DNA of 64,000 bases from Deinococcus sp. YIM 134068 (GTDB lineage: Bacteria > Deinococcota > Deinococci > Deinococcales > Deinococcaceae): NCBI RefSeq assembly GCF_036543075.1, contig NZ_JAZHPF010000002.1, positions 124,001 through 188,000 on the forward strand, read 5' to 3'. Shown here piece by piece: positions 41,459 to 49,535 of the stretch. The position numbers were made by a program, and so were the translations under genes. The notes beneath the pieces are model-generated. The model was not told where the DNA came from. It was given only the letters and a program-made list of their open reading frames with translations, and did no database searches. Position 1 is the first letter of the stretch, and every line of letters starts with the position of its first letter.

Positions 41459-42369
41459 GAAACCTGCGCCCCCGGCTCGATCAGGCGCTCGAAGTGCCGC
41501 AGCATCCGGTCCACATCCGGCTCGATGCCGGTGAAGAGGGCGAAGGCCCGCGCCGCCTGAAAGACGGCCATCCCGCCCCCGTGGACCGTGGCGCAGCCGC
41601 GTGCCCGCGCCACCCGCAGGAGTTCGGTCTCCAGCGGCACGTACACGACTTCGGCTACCCAGTGGTCGGGACGCAGGAGGTCAGCGGGCAGCGGCAGGCC
41701 GGGATGAGCGGCCATGCCCGTCGGGGTGGCGTGGATCAGGCCGCCAGCCTCCCCCATCGCCGCCGTGAGGTCGGTTCCGGCCTCCACCTGCTGGCCCGGA
41801 AACTGTGCCCCGAGCCGCGCCGCCAGCCCCTCCGCCCGCTCCCGGTCCTGATCGAAGAGGGTGAGCCGCCCGGCCCCCAGCCCCAGGATCGCGTGGGCGA
41901 CGGCGGCCCCCGCACCTCCGGCCCCGAGTTGCACCACCCGTTCCAGCCGCGCCCCCGGTAGCCCCCGCCGGAAGCTCTGCCCGAAGCCCCAGCCGTCCGT
42001 GTTGTGCCCGGTGCGCCGCCCGTCCTTGAAGACGACGGTGTTGACCGCCCCCAGCGCCTCCGCGTCGGGCGAGAGGTCGTCGAGGTGCGGGATGACGAGC
42101 TGCTTGCACGGGTGGGTGATGTTCAGGCCGGAGAAGCCCATAAGTTGAGCCGCGTCGAGGAGCCGGGGCAGGTCGCTCGGCGTCAGCCCCAGCACGTCGA
42201 GGTCGAGGCGGCGGTACTGGCAGCGCAGGCCGTGCGCGTCGCCCTCGGCCTCGTGCAGCGCGGGCGAGAGGGACCTCCCGATGCCACTGCCGATCAGGCC
42301 GGTCAGGAGGCGGGGAGCGGTGGGATGCGTCTGGGTAGGGGTCGGGGCCGGGGTGGTGGGCGTGGTCAT
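41455..42369 (-). CDS. Quinate/shikimate dehydrogenase (catabolic AroE homologue)
   Basis: 304 residues. Substrate-binding half: GSGIGRSLSPALHEAEGDAHGL, GLNITHPCKQLVIPHLDDLS (catalytic Lys), TGHNTDGWGFG (Asp). NAD(P) half: VQLGAGGAGAAVAHAIL. The LSPALHEAEG start resembles QsuD-type quinate/shikimate dehydrogenases of corynebacteria more than biosynthetic AroE. It would make 3-dehydroquinate from quinate or 3-dehydroshikimate from shikimate. A 3-dehydroquinate dehydratase is not in the window. Confidence 0.87.
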   Translation of the reverse strand: MTTPTTPAPTPTQTHPTAPRLLTGLIGSGIGRSLSPALHEAEGDAHGLRCQYRRLDLDVLGLTPSDLPRLLDAAQLMGFSGLNITHPCKQLVIPHLDDLSPDAEALGAVNTVVFKDGRRTGHNTDGWGFGQSFRRGLPGARLERVVQLGAGGAGAAVAHAILGLGAGRLTLFDQDRERAEGLAARLGAQFPGQQVEAGTDLTAAMGEAGGLIHATPTGMAAHPGLPLPADLLRPDHWVAEVVYVPLETELLRVARARGCATVHGGGMAVFQAARAFALFTGIEPDVDRMLRHFERLIEPGAQVS

Positions 42370-42379
42370 GGGGTCCTCC

Positions 42380-42435
42380 GGGGTCGAGGGGTCGAGAGGT
42401 CGAGGGGTCTAACGGTCTAACCGTCTGACGGTCTA
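42380..42435. repeat. Short tandem repeats, GGTCGAG and GGTCTAAC units
   Basis: GGGTCGA GAGGTCGA type units pass into GGTCTAAC CGTCTGAC GGTCTAAA, period 7-8, between the dehydrogenase and the regulator. Confidence 0.7.
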
Positions 42436-42454
42436 AAGAGGGGTCGAGGGTGGG

Positions 42455-42490
42455 GAACTGGCGATTGGACGCTGGCAACTGGCGACTCTC
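42455..42490. repeat. Heptad array, unit ACTGGCG
   Basis: ACTGGCG ATTGGAC GCTGGCA ACTGGCG ACTCTC, period 7. Confidence 0.7.
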
Positions 42491-42516
42491 GGTCCGCACG
42501 CCCGACGCCCCGGAAT

Positions 42517-43314
42517 TCAGGCTCCCAGCAGGGGCCGCAGACTCTCGGCCTCCTGCCGCAGAAGGGGCAGATACCCCTCCACCATCTCCTCGCACGAGAT
42601 GCGGCCCACCTGCGTGCTGATGGTCATGGCGGCGACCACCCGGCCCCCCGCGCCGCGCACGGGCACGGAGAGCGAGCGCAGGCCGACCTCCAGTTCCTGA
42701 TCGGCGAGGGCGTAACCGTCACGCGCGGCGTCACGCAGGGACGTGAGCCACTCGGCGGGGTCGGTGACGGTGTGTTCGGTGTAGGGGGTCAGGGGGATGC
42801 GGTCCAGGTATGCCCGCTGATCGGCGGGGCCGAGTTCGGCGAGCAGCACCCGCCCCAGCGACGTGCAGTACGCGGGCAGACGGCTGCCCACCCCCAGGTC
42901 CGCCGAGACGATGCGCGGTGAGGAGGCGCGGGCGACGATCACGGCCTCGTCGCCGTCGAGGATGCACGCCGAGCACGATTCCTGGGTGCGCTCGCTGATG
43001 CGGGCCAGCGCGGGCTGCACGACGGCGGGCAGCGGCGAGGACGACAGATAGGCGTAGCCCAGCGCGAGGACCTTCGGCGTCAGCGAGAAGAACTTGCCGT
43101 CCCACGCCACGTACCCGAGGTGGTGCAGGGTCAGCAGGCAGCGCCGGGCGGTGGCGCGGGTCAGCCCCGTCTCGCGCGCCACGTCCGCCAGCGCGAGCCG
43201 CTGGTGGCGGGCGTCGAAGGCGCGGATGACCTGAAGGCCACGCGCGAGCGCCTGAACGAGATCACCCGTGGCCTCCTCGTCCGGGACGAGAAGCGGTGGA
43301 GCGGTTGGGACCAT
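42517..43314 (-). CDS. IclR-family regulator, PcaR/PobR-like
   Basis: 265 residues. Winged helix: GLQVIRAFDARHQRLALADVARETGLTRATARRCLLTLHHLGYV; effector domain with LPAYCTSLGRVLLAELG. The DLVQALARGLQVIRAFD opening and YVAWDGKFFSLTPKVLALGYAYLSS are typical of the PcaR/PcaU/PobR branch controlling protocatechuate genes. The ATG at 43314 is preferred; the ATG at 43350 falls inside a perfect palindrome that must be operator. Divergent from tctC; likely regulator of tctCBA and, through the site at 27333, of pca. Confidence 0.9.
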   Translation of the reverse strand: MVPTAPPLLVPDEEATGDLVQALARGLQVIRAFDARHQRLALADVARETGLTRATARRCLLTLHHLGYVAWDGKFFSLTPKVLALGYAYLSSSPLPAVVQPALARISERTQESCSACILDGDEAVIVARASSPRIVSADLGVGSRLPAYCTSLGRVLLAELGPADQRAYLDRIPLTPYTEHTVTDPAEWLTSLRDAARDGYALADQELEVGLRSLSVPVRGAGGRVVAAMTISTQVGRISCEEMVEGYLPLLRQEAESLRPLLGA

Positions 43315-43331
43315 AGCTCCATCTAAGCATA

Positions 43332-43350
43332 TTGTTCGCCAGACGAACAA
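43332..43350. promoter_or_regulatory. IclR operator: perfect palindrome plus direct half-site
   Basis: TTGTTCG-CCAGA-CGAACAA, 7-bp perfect arms. A further TGTTCG follows in direct orientation at 43352-43357. A palindrome plus a third direct repeat is the layout described for PcaU/PobR sites. It lies between the regulator and tctC. Confidence 0.7.
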
Positions 43351-43375
43351 GTGTTCGCAGGGTGGACGAAAACGG

Positions 43376-43405
43376 TTGACATTCTGCCTCTCCTGCTGTC
43401 ATAGT
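43376..43405 (+). promoter_or_regulatory. Promoter of tctCBA
   Basis: TTGACA, 18-base spacer, CATAGT. The palindrome at 43332-43350 is centred about 70 bases upstream of the expected start, a position for activation. Transcript leader of about 95 bases before the tctC ATG. Confidence 0.65.
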
Positions 43406-43506
43406 GCGCTTGTCGAAAAAAAGTTCGTAGAGCGCACATCCTCAAGAAGCCTTCATCTTGCACATGTGCCTTGTTCGGCAGCCGCGCCGGACTCCAGGAG
43501 ATGCCC

Positions 43507-44460
43507 ATGAAGAAAGTCCTGCCCCTCACGCTGTCCGCCCTCGTCCTCGGTTCGCTCGCCGTCGCGCAGAACTACCCGACGAAGGGGGTGAACTTCATCG
43601 TGCCGTGGTCGCCGGGCGGCTCGGCGGACCTGACCTCGCGCGCACTGGCGTCGGGGATGGGCAAGGCGCTCGGCGAGAACGTGACCGTCGTGAGCCGCAC
43701 GGGCGGCGGCGGGGCCATCGGGCACCTGGCGATCTCGCAGGCGCGGCCCGACGGCTACAACGTCGGCATGGGCACGCTGGAGGTGGTCATCCCCTCGTGG
43801 ACCTCGCAATCCAAGCTCGGGCTGGAGAACTTCACGCCCATCGCCCTCGTGAGCATCAACCCGGCGGCGATCACGGTCGCCAAGAACTCCCCCTTCAAGA
43901 CCATCGACGAGCTGGTGACGTACATCAAGGCCAACCCCGGCAAGCTCAAGGCGTCGGGCACGGCGCGGGGCGGAAGCTGGGACATGGCGCGGGCGGGCTT
44001 TCTCCAGACCATCGGCGTGAAGAACAGCGCCCTGCCGTGGGTGCCCGCGCAGGGCAGCGCCGCCGCCATCCAGGAACTCCTCGCGGGCGGCGTGGACGTG
44101 ATCACCGTGAGCGTGGCCGAGGTGGGCAACCTGCTCAAGAGCGGCGAGGTCCGCACCCTGGCGGTCATGGGCGACCAGCGCCACCCCGACTTCAAGACCG
44201 TGCCGACCCTCAAGGAGTCGGGCATCAATTGGTCGTTCGGCTCCTTCCTCTCGGTGATGGGACCCCGCCGCCTCTCCGCCGACGTGGTGACGAAGCTCGA
44301 CGCCTCGGTGCGGGCCGCCATGAACGAGCCGGAGTTCAAGAAGTTCATGGACAACGCGGGCTTCGGCGTGAACTACCGCAACCCGGCGCAGTTCCGCGTG
44401 TTCCTGACCCAGCAGGCCGCCAAGATGAAGGAAGTCCAGGCCTTCATCGACGCCGACTGA
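43507..44460 (+). CDS. tctC: Tripartite tricarboxylate-type transporter, binding protein
   Basis: 317 residues with signal peptide (MKKVLPLTLSALVLGSLAVAQ). Bug/TctC family: YPTKGVNFIVPWSPGGSADLTSRALASGM, VSRTGGGGAIGHLAISQARPDGY, ATKSYLA-like elements absent, LPWVPAQGSAAAIQELLAGGVDVI. Captures an organic or aromatic acid in the periplasm for TctBA. ATG 43507 has AGGAG at the right distance, whereas ATG 43501 abuts it. Context with quinate/protocatechuate genes suggests an aromatic or hydroaromatic acid. Confidence 0.92.
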   Translation: MKKVLPLTLSALVLGSLAVAQNYPTKGVNFIVPWSPGGSADLTSRALASGMGKALGENVTVVSRTGGGGAIGHLAISQARPDGYNVGMGTLEVVIPSWTSQSKLGLENFTPIALVSINPAAITVAKNSPFKTIDELVTYIKANPGKLKASGTARGGSWDMARAGFLQTIGVKNSALPWVPAQGSAAAIQELLAGGVDVITVSVAEVGNLLKSGEVRTLAVMGDQRHPDFKTVPTLKESGINWSFGSFLSVMGPRRLSADVVTKLDASVRAAMNEPEFKKFMDNAGFGVNYRNPAQFRVFLTQQAAKMKEVQAFIDAD

Positions 44461-44478
44461 TCCCAACCCAGCCACTCC

Positions 44479-44520
44479 AGGCCGCCCCCGAACAGCCCAT
44501 CCGCCGTCAGGGGGCGGCCT
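44479..44520. terminator. Hairpin between tctC and tctB
   Basis: Perfect 11-bp arms AGGCCGCCCCC and GGGGGCGGCCT with a 20-base loop. No T-run, so more likely an attenuator or mRNA stabiliser that keeps tctC expression above tctBA. Confidence 0.55.
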
Positions 44521-44548
44521 CCTCTTCTCTCCCCTTCCCGGAGGACCT

Positions 44549-45001
44549 ATGGAACAGGAACATCCCGGCTGGGAACTCGCGCTGAGCGTCTTCCTCATCC
44601 TGATCGGCGTGGGCGTGTGGATCGTCAGCGCCTCGTTTCCCCGGCTGGACGACGGCTCGCCGGGTCCCGCCCTCTTTCCGCGCGTGCTGGCGGTGGGGCT
44701 GATGGTGGGCGGCGGGGTGCTGATCGCCTCGGCGCTGCGTGACCTGCGCTCGCGGGGGGCGACGCTGCCCTTTCTGGAGTCGCGCAGTGGCATGGGCAAG
44801 GTCTTCGTCACGCTGGCGATGACGGCGTTGGTGCCCTTCCTGATGCCGTACATCACGCTGGTGGGCGGGGCCGCGCTCGCCTCCGCGCTGTTCGCGCTCC
44901 TGATCGGCACGGACCTGCGGCGCTCGGTGGGCGTCGGGGTAGTCACGGGGCTGTCGATCTACCTCGTCTTCGGTCGCCTGCTGGGAGTGCCCCTGTCATG
45001 A
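44549..45001 (+). CDS. tctB: Tripartite tricarboxylate-type transporter, small membrane subunit
   Basis: 150 residues, four hydrophobic segments (about 9-27, 46-63, 85-112, 122-145), with SPGPALFPRVLAVGLMVGGGVLI, characteristic of TctB. GGAGG before the ATG. The stop overlaps the tctA ATG as ATGA. Confidence 0.9.
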   Translation: MEQEHPGWELALSVFLILIGVGVWIVSASFPRLDDGSPGPALFPRVLAVGLMVGGGVLIASALRDLRSRGATLPFLESRSGMGKVFVTLAMTALVPFLMPYITLVGGAALASALFALLIGTDLRRSVGVGVVTGLSIYLVFGRLLGVPLS

Positions 45002-46545
45002 GCAGCCTCTTTTCCTGGGAGGCGCTGATCGCCCTCACGCTCGGCAGCCTGTTCGGGGCGATCTTCGGGTCCATCCCCGGCCTGACGGCGACGCTGGCGC
45101 TGAGCCTCTTCGTGCCGCTGGCGCTGTTTCTCGACCCCGGCCTCGTGCTGCCCGCCGTGATCGGCATCTCGACCGCCGCCATCTTCGCGGGGGACATCGG
45201 CTCGATCACGGTCAAGATTCCCGGCACCGCCGCCTCGGCGGCCTACAGCGACGAGATCAACCGCATGGGCAAGAGCAGCATGGGCTACGCGATGGGCGTG
45301 GCGACCCTGCCCTCGGCGGTGGGCGCGATCATCGGCGTGGCGATTCTCGTCGCGGGGGCGGGCCTGCTCGCGGGGTTCGCCAAGCAGTTCTCCTCCTTCG
45401 AGTACTTCTGGCTCTCGGTGCTGGGCCTTGTGGCGGGCGTCTTCGCCACGCAGGGCAAGCTCGTCAAGGGCGTGATCTCGCTCCTCGTCGGCATCCTGAT
45501 CGCCACGGTGGGCCTCGACCCCACCCTCGGCTACTCGCGCTTCTCCTTCGGCTCCCCGGAGCTGCTCGGCGGCATCAGCTACGTGGTCGCCCTCATCGGC
45601 CTCTTCGGCGTGTCCGAGTTGCTGGAGCAGGTGTACAAGGGTGTCGTCAAGACGGAGGCGGTCGTCACCGACGAGGAGCTGCGCCGTCAGCGCCGCAACC
45701 TCCAGCACGACTACTGGGTGCGGCCCACCCGCCTGATGCTGCGCGAGAAGGGGGCGATGGTGCGCGCTTCCCTCGTGGGGACGGGCGTGGGCTTCCTGCC
45801 GGGGGCGGGGGCGGACCTCGCCGCGTGGCTGTCGAGCAGCCTGGAGCGCATGGGGGGCCGCAAGGCCAACCCCACCCCCGAGGAGACGGCGCGTCAGGAG
45901 GAAGTCGTCGTGCTGGCGGGCACCGCGTCCAACAACGCGGCGGTGGCGGGCGCGTGGATTCCGGCGATGGCGCTGGGTATTCCCGGCGACACGCTGACGG
46001 CCATCGTGCTGGGCGTCTTCCTCATCGCGGGCATCACGCCGGGGCCGCAACTGTTCACGGAGAACCGGGCACTCGTGACGCAGATTTACGTCGCCTTCGC
46101 AGTCGCCAGCGTCATCATCATGCCGATCATGGGCATCCTGTCGGCCTACGGGGTGGGCTTCATCACCCGCATCCCCTTCAAGCTGCTGATGGGCTTCATC
46201 CTGGGCCTGACGGTGGTGGGGGCCTACGCGATCAACAATAACCCCTTCGACATCTTCGTGATGCTCGCACTGGGCTTCTTCGGCTTCCTGCTCAAGCGCG
46301 GGGGCTTCCCGCTCGCGCAGGTCGTGCTGGGCATGGTGCTGGGGCCGCTGCTGGAGCAGAACTTCATGGTCAGCGTGATCAAGGTGCAGTGGGACCTGGC
46401 GAGCTTCTTCACCCGCCCTATCGCCCTCGTGCTGATGCTCGCCACCCTGCTCGTGATCTTCTTCGGCATCCGGCTCAACAAGGCGTACCAGAAGTCCTTG
46501 CAGGCCCCCGCCGCCGGGACCGACGTGCCCGTAGGCTCGGTGTAG
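44998..46545 (+). CDS. tctA: Tripartite tricarboxylate-type transporter, large membrane subunit
   Basis: 515 residues, about 12 membrane helices. TctA motifs: GSLFGAIFGSIPGLTATLALSLFVPL near the start, IKIPGTAASAAYSDEINRMGK-like segment (VKIPGTAASAA), GVGFLPGAGADLAAWLSS and TASNNAAVAGAWIPAMALGIPGD. Forms the channel powered by the cation gradient. Followed by a perfect 19-bp hairpin. Confidence 0.93.
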   Translation: MSSLFSWEALIALTLGSLFGAIFGSIPGLTATLALSLFVPLALFLDPGLVLPAVIGISTAAIFAGDIGSITVKIPGTAASAAYSDEINRMGKSSMGYAMGVATLPSAVGAIIGVAILVAGAGLLAGFAKQFSSFEYFWLSVLGLVAGVFATQGKLVKGVISLLVGILIATVGLDPTLGYSRFSFGSPELLGGISYVVALIGLFGVSELLEQVYKGVVKTEAVVTDEELRRQRRNLQHDYWVRPTRLMLREKGAMVRASLVGTGVGFLPGAGADLAAWLSSSLERMGGRKANPTPEETARQEEVVVLAGTASNNAAVAGAWIPAMALGIPGDTLTAIVLGVFLIAGITPGPQLFTENRALVTQIYVAFAVASVIIMPIMGILSAYGVGFITRIPFKLLMGFILGLTVVGAYAINNNPFDIFVMLALGFFGFLLKRGGFPLAQVVLGMVLGPLLEQNFMVSVIKVQWDLASFFTRPIALVLMLATLLVIFFGIRLNKAYQKSLQAPAAGTDVPVGSV

Positions 46546-46550
46546 GGCGG

Positions 46551-46605
46551 GCCATGAGAAGGGCGGGAGACGGGTTGATAGCCCTGCTCCCGCCCTTCTC
46601 ATGGC
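46551..46605. terminator. Strong hairpin after tctA
   Basis: Perfect 19-bp arms GCCATGAGAAGGGCGGGAG and its complement (46587-46605), 17-base loop, six bases after the tctA stop. AAAAA rather than T follows on the + strand; very stable nevertheless. Confidence 0.7.
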
Positions 46606-46741
46606 CGTGCAAAAAGCCTTATGCTGCTCTCGCCTGCGGGCGGGTTGCATGACAAGCGGGAAGCAGGGAGGCCACTCCTCGATAAGAGGAAAGGACGCCC
46701 GCTGTTAGCAGCAGCATGGCGTCCGGAAAGGTGGTGCTCTC

Positions 46742-46876
46742 TTGCGACACAAGAAGCCTACCAGAAAACGGAAGCCGGTTCAACCGAAGCGAGTGCTCGA
46801 ATGGGCGGGAGTCATCATCGCCATCCTGACAGCACTCAAGCTTTTGGTTGAACTGATCAACTCCTTCCTCACCTGA
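46742..46876 (+). CDS. Candidate 44-residue membrane peptide
   Basis: TTG start, basic head MRHKKPTRKRKPVQPKRV then one hydrophobic helix EWAGVIIAILTALKLLVELI, ending NSFLT. AAAGGTGGT lies about 8 bases upstream. Codons such as AGA, AAA, TTG and CTT are unusual for this genome, suggesting transfer or relaxed codon use. A good intrinsic terminator follows at 46930. It has the shape of type I toxin or small regulatory membrane peptides, but I recognise no family and see no proven antisense RNA. The flanks 46606-46741 and 46877-46929 show nothing else I can assign. Confidence 0.5.
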   Translation: MRHKKPTRKRKPVQPKRVLEWAGVIIAILTALKLLVELINSFLT

Positions 46877-46929
46877 GTTAAAGCCTCTCGTGCGTGCCCG
46901 CCGCGTTCCCAATCCTGCCCAACGGCACG

Positions 46930-46954
46930 CCCCGACTCACAAGGTCGGGGTTTT
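46930..46954 (+). terminator. Intrinsic terminator
   Basis: CCCCGAC-TCACAAG-GTCGGGG followed by TTTT; classic Rho-independent form on the + strand, 54 bases after the small peptide gene. Confidence 0.8.
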
Positions 46955-47022
46955 GCTATTGAGGAGCGCGAAAGAAATAGGCAGCCTCCGCCCCGTCCCC
47001 ATCCCGCGTGACAGACTGGCCC

Positions 47023-47694
47023 ATGACGACCGCTCCGCCCGCCACGCCGCGCATCGTCACCGTGCGGCAGAACATCCTCAAGGCGAACGACCACACCGCC
47101 GCCGGGAACCGGGCCGCGTTCCGGGCGGCGGGAGTGCGGGCCATCAACCTCGTCTCCAGCCCCGGCGCGGGTAAGACGGCGCTGCTGGAACGGACGTTGC
47201 GTGACCTGAACGGCAGACTGCGCCTCGCCGTGGCCGTGGGCGACCTTGCCACCGAGAACGACGCGGCGCGGCTGCGGGGCCACGGGGCGCAGGCCGAGCA
47301 GATCGTGACAGGAACGGTCTGCCACCTCGACGCGGCGATGGTCCGGGACGTGCTGCCGCGCTTCGACCTCACCGCGCTGGACGTGCTGTTTCTGGAGAAC
47401 GTGGGCAACCTCGTGTGCCCCAGCAGCTACGACCTCGGCGAGGCGGCGCGGGCGGTGCTCCTCTCCACCACCGAGGGCGAGGACAAGCCGCTGAAGTACC
47501 CGACGATGTTCAACACGGCGGACGTGGTGGTGATCACGAAGATGGACCTCGCGGACGCCGTGGACTTCGACCGCGACCTCGCCCGCGAGAACATCGACCG
47601 CGCGAGGCCGGGCGTGCCCGTGATCGAGCTGAGCAGCAAGCGGAGCACGGGGTTGGAGGCGTGGTACGCCTTCGTGCGGGGGGAGTCGGTCTGA
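47023..47694 (+). CDS. hypB: Nickel-insertion GTPase HypB
   Basis: 223 residues from ATG 47023 (an upstream GTG at 47008 would add five). P-loop VSSPGAGKTALLE; metal-site motif TGTVCHLDAAMV; NVGNLVCPSSYDLGE; NKxD-type ITKMDL. HypB normally delivers nickel to [NiFe]-hydrogenase, yet no other hyp or hydrogenase gene is here; it heads the urease accessory operon. It lacks the N-terminal His-rich stretch of some HypB proteins. A role in nickel supply to urease is plausible. Confidence 0.9.
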   Translation: MTTAPPATPRIVTVRQNILKANDHTAAGNRAAFRAAGVRAINLVSSPGAGKTALLERTLRDLNGRLRLAVAVGDLATENDAARLRGHGAQAEQIVTGTVCHLDAAMVRDVLPRFDLTALDVLFLENVGNLVCPSSYDLGEAARAVLLSTTEGEDKPLKYPTMFNTADVVVITKMDLADAVDFDRDLARENIDRARPGVPVIELSSKRSTGLEAWYAFVRGESV

Positions 47695-48146
47695 CGCGGC
47701 TGACTAACCTTCGCCGTCCGCTGCTGGGAGAGAACGCGCCCATCACGACGGAGGCCGCCCGTGTCGTTCACGTCCCCATGACCGCCGCCGACCGTCGCCG
47801 GGTGCGCCGCCGCCTGACCGCTCCCGACGGGGTGGAGTTGCGGCTCGCCCTCCCGACGGGGACGGTGCTGCTGCCAGGCAGTGTGCTGGACACGGTGGAC
47901 GGCGTGGCCTACGTCGTCGCCGCCGCGCCCGAGGACGTGGCCGCCGTCACGCCGCGCTCTCTGGCGGAGGCCGCGCGGGTGGCGCACGTGGTCGGGAATC
48001 TGCACCGCGACTTCGTGGAGGACGGGGATGTGTTCCTGGTGCTGTGGGATGCTCCGATGGAACTGCTGCTGACGCGGCTGGGCGTGCCCTTCACACGGGA
48101 GGCGCGGCCCTTTCATGGGCGGCCCTCCTGGGAGCATGAGGGATGA
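47691..48146 (+). CDS. ureE: Urease accessory protein UreE (non-ATG start)
   Basis: 151 residues if starting at CTG 47691, which overlaps the hypB stop as CTGA with GGGGGAG upstream. UreE N-terminal domain: VELRLALPTGTVLLPGSVLDTVDG; metallochaperone domain: AYVVGNLHRD-like segment (AHVVGNLHRDFVEDGDVFLVLWD) and FTREARPFHGRPSWEHEG. The conserved His dimer-metal residue lies in GNLHRD. The only ATG (47778) would delete part of the first domain; GTG 47661 is another option. No His-rich tail. Delivers nickel to the UreDFG-apourease complex. Confidence 0.85.
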   Translation: MTRLTNLRRPLLGENAPITTEAARVVHVPMTAADRRRVRRRLTAPDGVELRLALPTGTVLLPGSVLDTVDGVAYVVAAAPEDVAAVTPRSLAEAARVAHVVGNLHRDFVEDGDVFLVLWDAPMELLLTRLGVPFTREARPFHGRPSWEHEG

Positions 48147-48793
48147 GTCGGTCCCTGAGCCGTCTGCTCCAACTCGCGGACTCGGCCTTTCCCACCGGGG
48201 CGTATGCCTTCAGCGACGGGCTGGAGACATTGACCCAGCGCGGCGAGGTGCGGACGGCGGCGGACCTCCACGCCTTCCTCTGCGGGCAACTCGCGCACGG
48301 GTGGGGCGGGCAGGACCCCCCCGCCTGCGCCCTCGCGTGGGGAGCCGGGGCGGAGGACTTGGCCGATCTCGACGCCCTGCTGGACGACCTGAAGCTCGTT
48401 CGTGGGCCGCGTGAGGCGAGCCTGCGCGTGGGGGCCAATCTCCGCCGCGCCGCGCTGCACCTCTGGCCGGATGAGCTGGCCCTGTTGCCGCCGACCCGTC
48501 ACCATGCCACCACCTTCGGGGCGGTCGCCTCCACCCTCGGAGCCGGACGCGACGACACCGTGACCGCCTACGTCAGCGCGTGGCTCCTCGGACGGGCCAC
48601 CTCCGCCACACGGCTCATCAAACTCGGCGGGCTGGATGCTCAACGCGCGGCACGGCTCGCGGAGGAAGTGGCGTGGCGCTGTGTTCAAGATGCCTTACAA
48701 GCGACCCCTGCCGACCTGTGCAGCTTCTCCCCCCTCCTCGACCTCGCCGCCAGCGAGCAGGCGGGGCTGGAAAGCCGCTTGTTCCAGACGTAA
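48143..48793 (+). CDS. ureF: Urease accessory protein UreF
   Basis: 216 residues, all-helical. LLQLADSAFPTGAYAFSDGLETLTQRGEV at the start and SATRLIKLGGLDAQRA are family features. Bridges UreD and UreG in the activation complex. ATGA overlap with ureE. Confidence 0.93.
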   Translation: MSRSLSRLLQLADSAFPTGAYAFSDGLETLTQRGEVRTAADLHAFLCGQLAHGWGGQDPPACALAWGAGAEDLADLDALLDDLKLVRGPREASLRVGANLRRAALHLWPDELALLPPTRHHATTFGAVASTLGAGRDDTVTAYVSAWLLGRATSATRLIKLGGLDAQRAARLAEEVAWRCVQDALQATPADLCSFSPLLDLAASEQAGLESRLFQT

Positions 48794-48821
48794 GAAAAAC
48801 ATCGTTCCACACGCTCCTCCC

Positions 48822-48850
48822 TGACCGCTGAAAGCTGACACCTGATCGCT
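48822..48850. repeat. Heptad array, CTGANNG type
   Basis: CTGACCG CTGAAAG CTGACAC CTGATCG, period 7, between ureF and ureG. Confidence 0.8.
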
Positions 48851-48872
48851 CCCCCAAGAAAGGACCCCACCC

Positions 48873-49535
48873 TTGACCCCCACCCCCCTCAAGATCGGCG
48901 TCGGCGGCCCGGTCGGTTCCGGCAAGACGGCGCTGCTGGAGGTGCTGTGCCGCGAGCTGCGGGACCGCTACGCCCTCGCCGTGATCACGAACGACATCTA
49001 CACCTACGAGGACCAGCGCATCCTGACGCGGGCCGCCGCGCTGCCGCCGGAGCGCATTCGGGGCGTCCAGACGGGCGGCTGCCCCCACACCGCCATCCGC
49101 GAGGACAGCTCGCTCAATCAGGAGGCGGTGGAGGCGCTGCAAGCCGACTTCCCGGACATCGAACTCCTGTTCATCGAGTCGGGCGGCGACAACCTCGCGT
49201 CGTCCTTCTCGCCCGAACTCGTGGACGCCTGGATGTTCGTGCTCGACGTGTCCGGCGGCGAGAAGGTGCCCCGCAAGGGCGGCCCCGGCGTGCGGCAATC
49301 AGACCTCTTGGTGATCAACAAAATAGACCTCGCTCCCTTCGTGGGTGCGCGGCTGGAGGTCATGGACGCCGACGCCCGCGCGCAACGCACGGTGGGCGGG
49401 GAGGTGCGGCCCTACGTGTTCACTGATCTCAAGCGGGGCGTGGGTGTGGGCGACGTGATCGCCTGGATCGAACATGACCTCCTCTTCCGCGAGGTCGCGC
49501 CACCTCGCATCGGCCTACAGGTGCCCCAGCCTTGA
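48873..49535 (+). CDS. ureG: Urease accessory GTPase UreG
   Basis: 220 residues. P-loop [13 protein letters not shown], metal-binding C-P-H in [34 protein letters not shown] and [16 protein letters not shown] hydrolysis drives nickel insertion into urease. TTG start with AAAGGA upstream; TTGA overlap with ureD. Confidence 0.95.
   Translation: MTPTPLKIGVGGPVGSGKTALLEVLCRELRDRYALAVITNDIYTYEDQRILTRAAALPPERIRGVQTGGCPHTAIREDSSLNQEAVEALQADFPDIELLFIESGGDNLASSFSPELVDAWMFVLDVSGGEKVPRKGGPGVRQSDLLVINKIDLAPFVGARLEVMDADARAQRTVGGEVRPYVFTDLKRGVGVGDVIAWIEHDLLFREVAPPRIGLQVPQP

Noticed and set aside
38690..41560. Long open frame on the plus strand opposite IclR and quiC
   Set aside because: Same high-GC antisense artefact; no start context and no recognisable protein features.
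43315..43350. Longer N-terminus for the PcaR-like regulator beginning at 43350
   Set aside because: The added codons lie inside a perfect 19-bp palindrome that is best explained as operator, and they do not resemble the family N-terminus.
46551..46605. Canonical Rho-independent terminator after tctA
   Set aside because: The stem is perfect but no T-run follows on the plus strand, so I call it only a strong hairpin terminator candidate.
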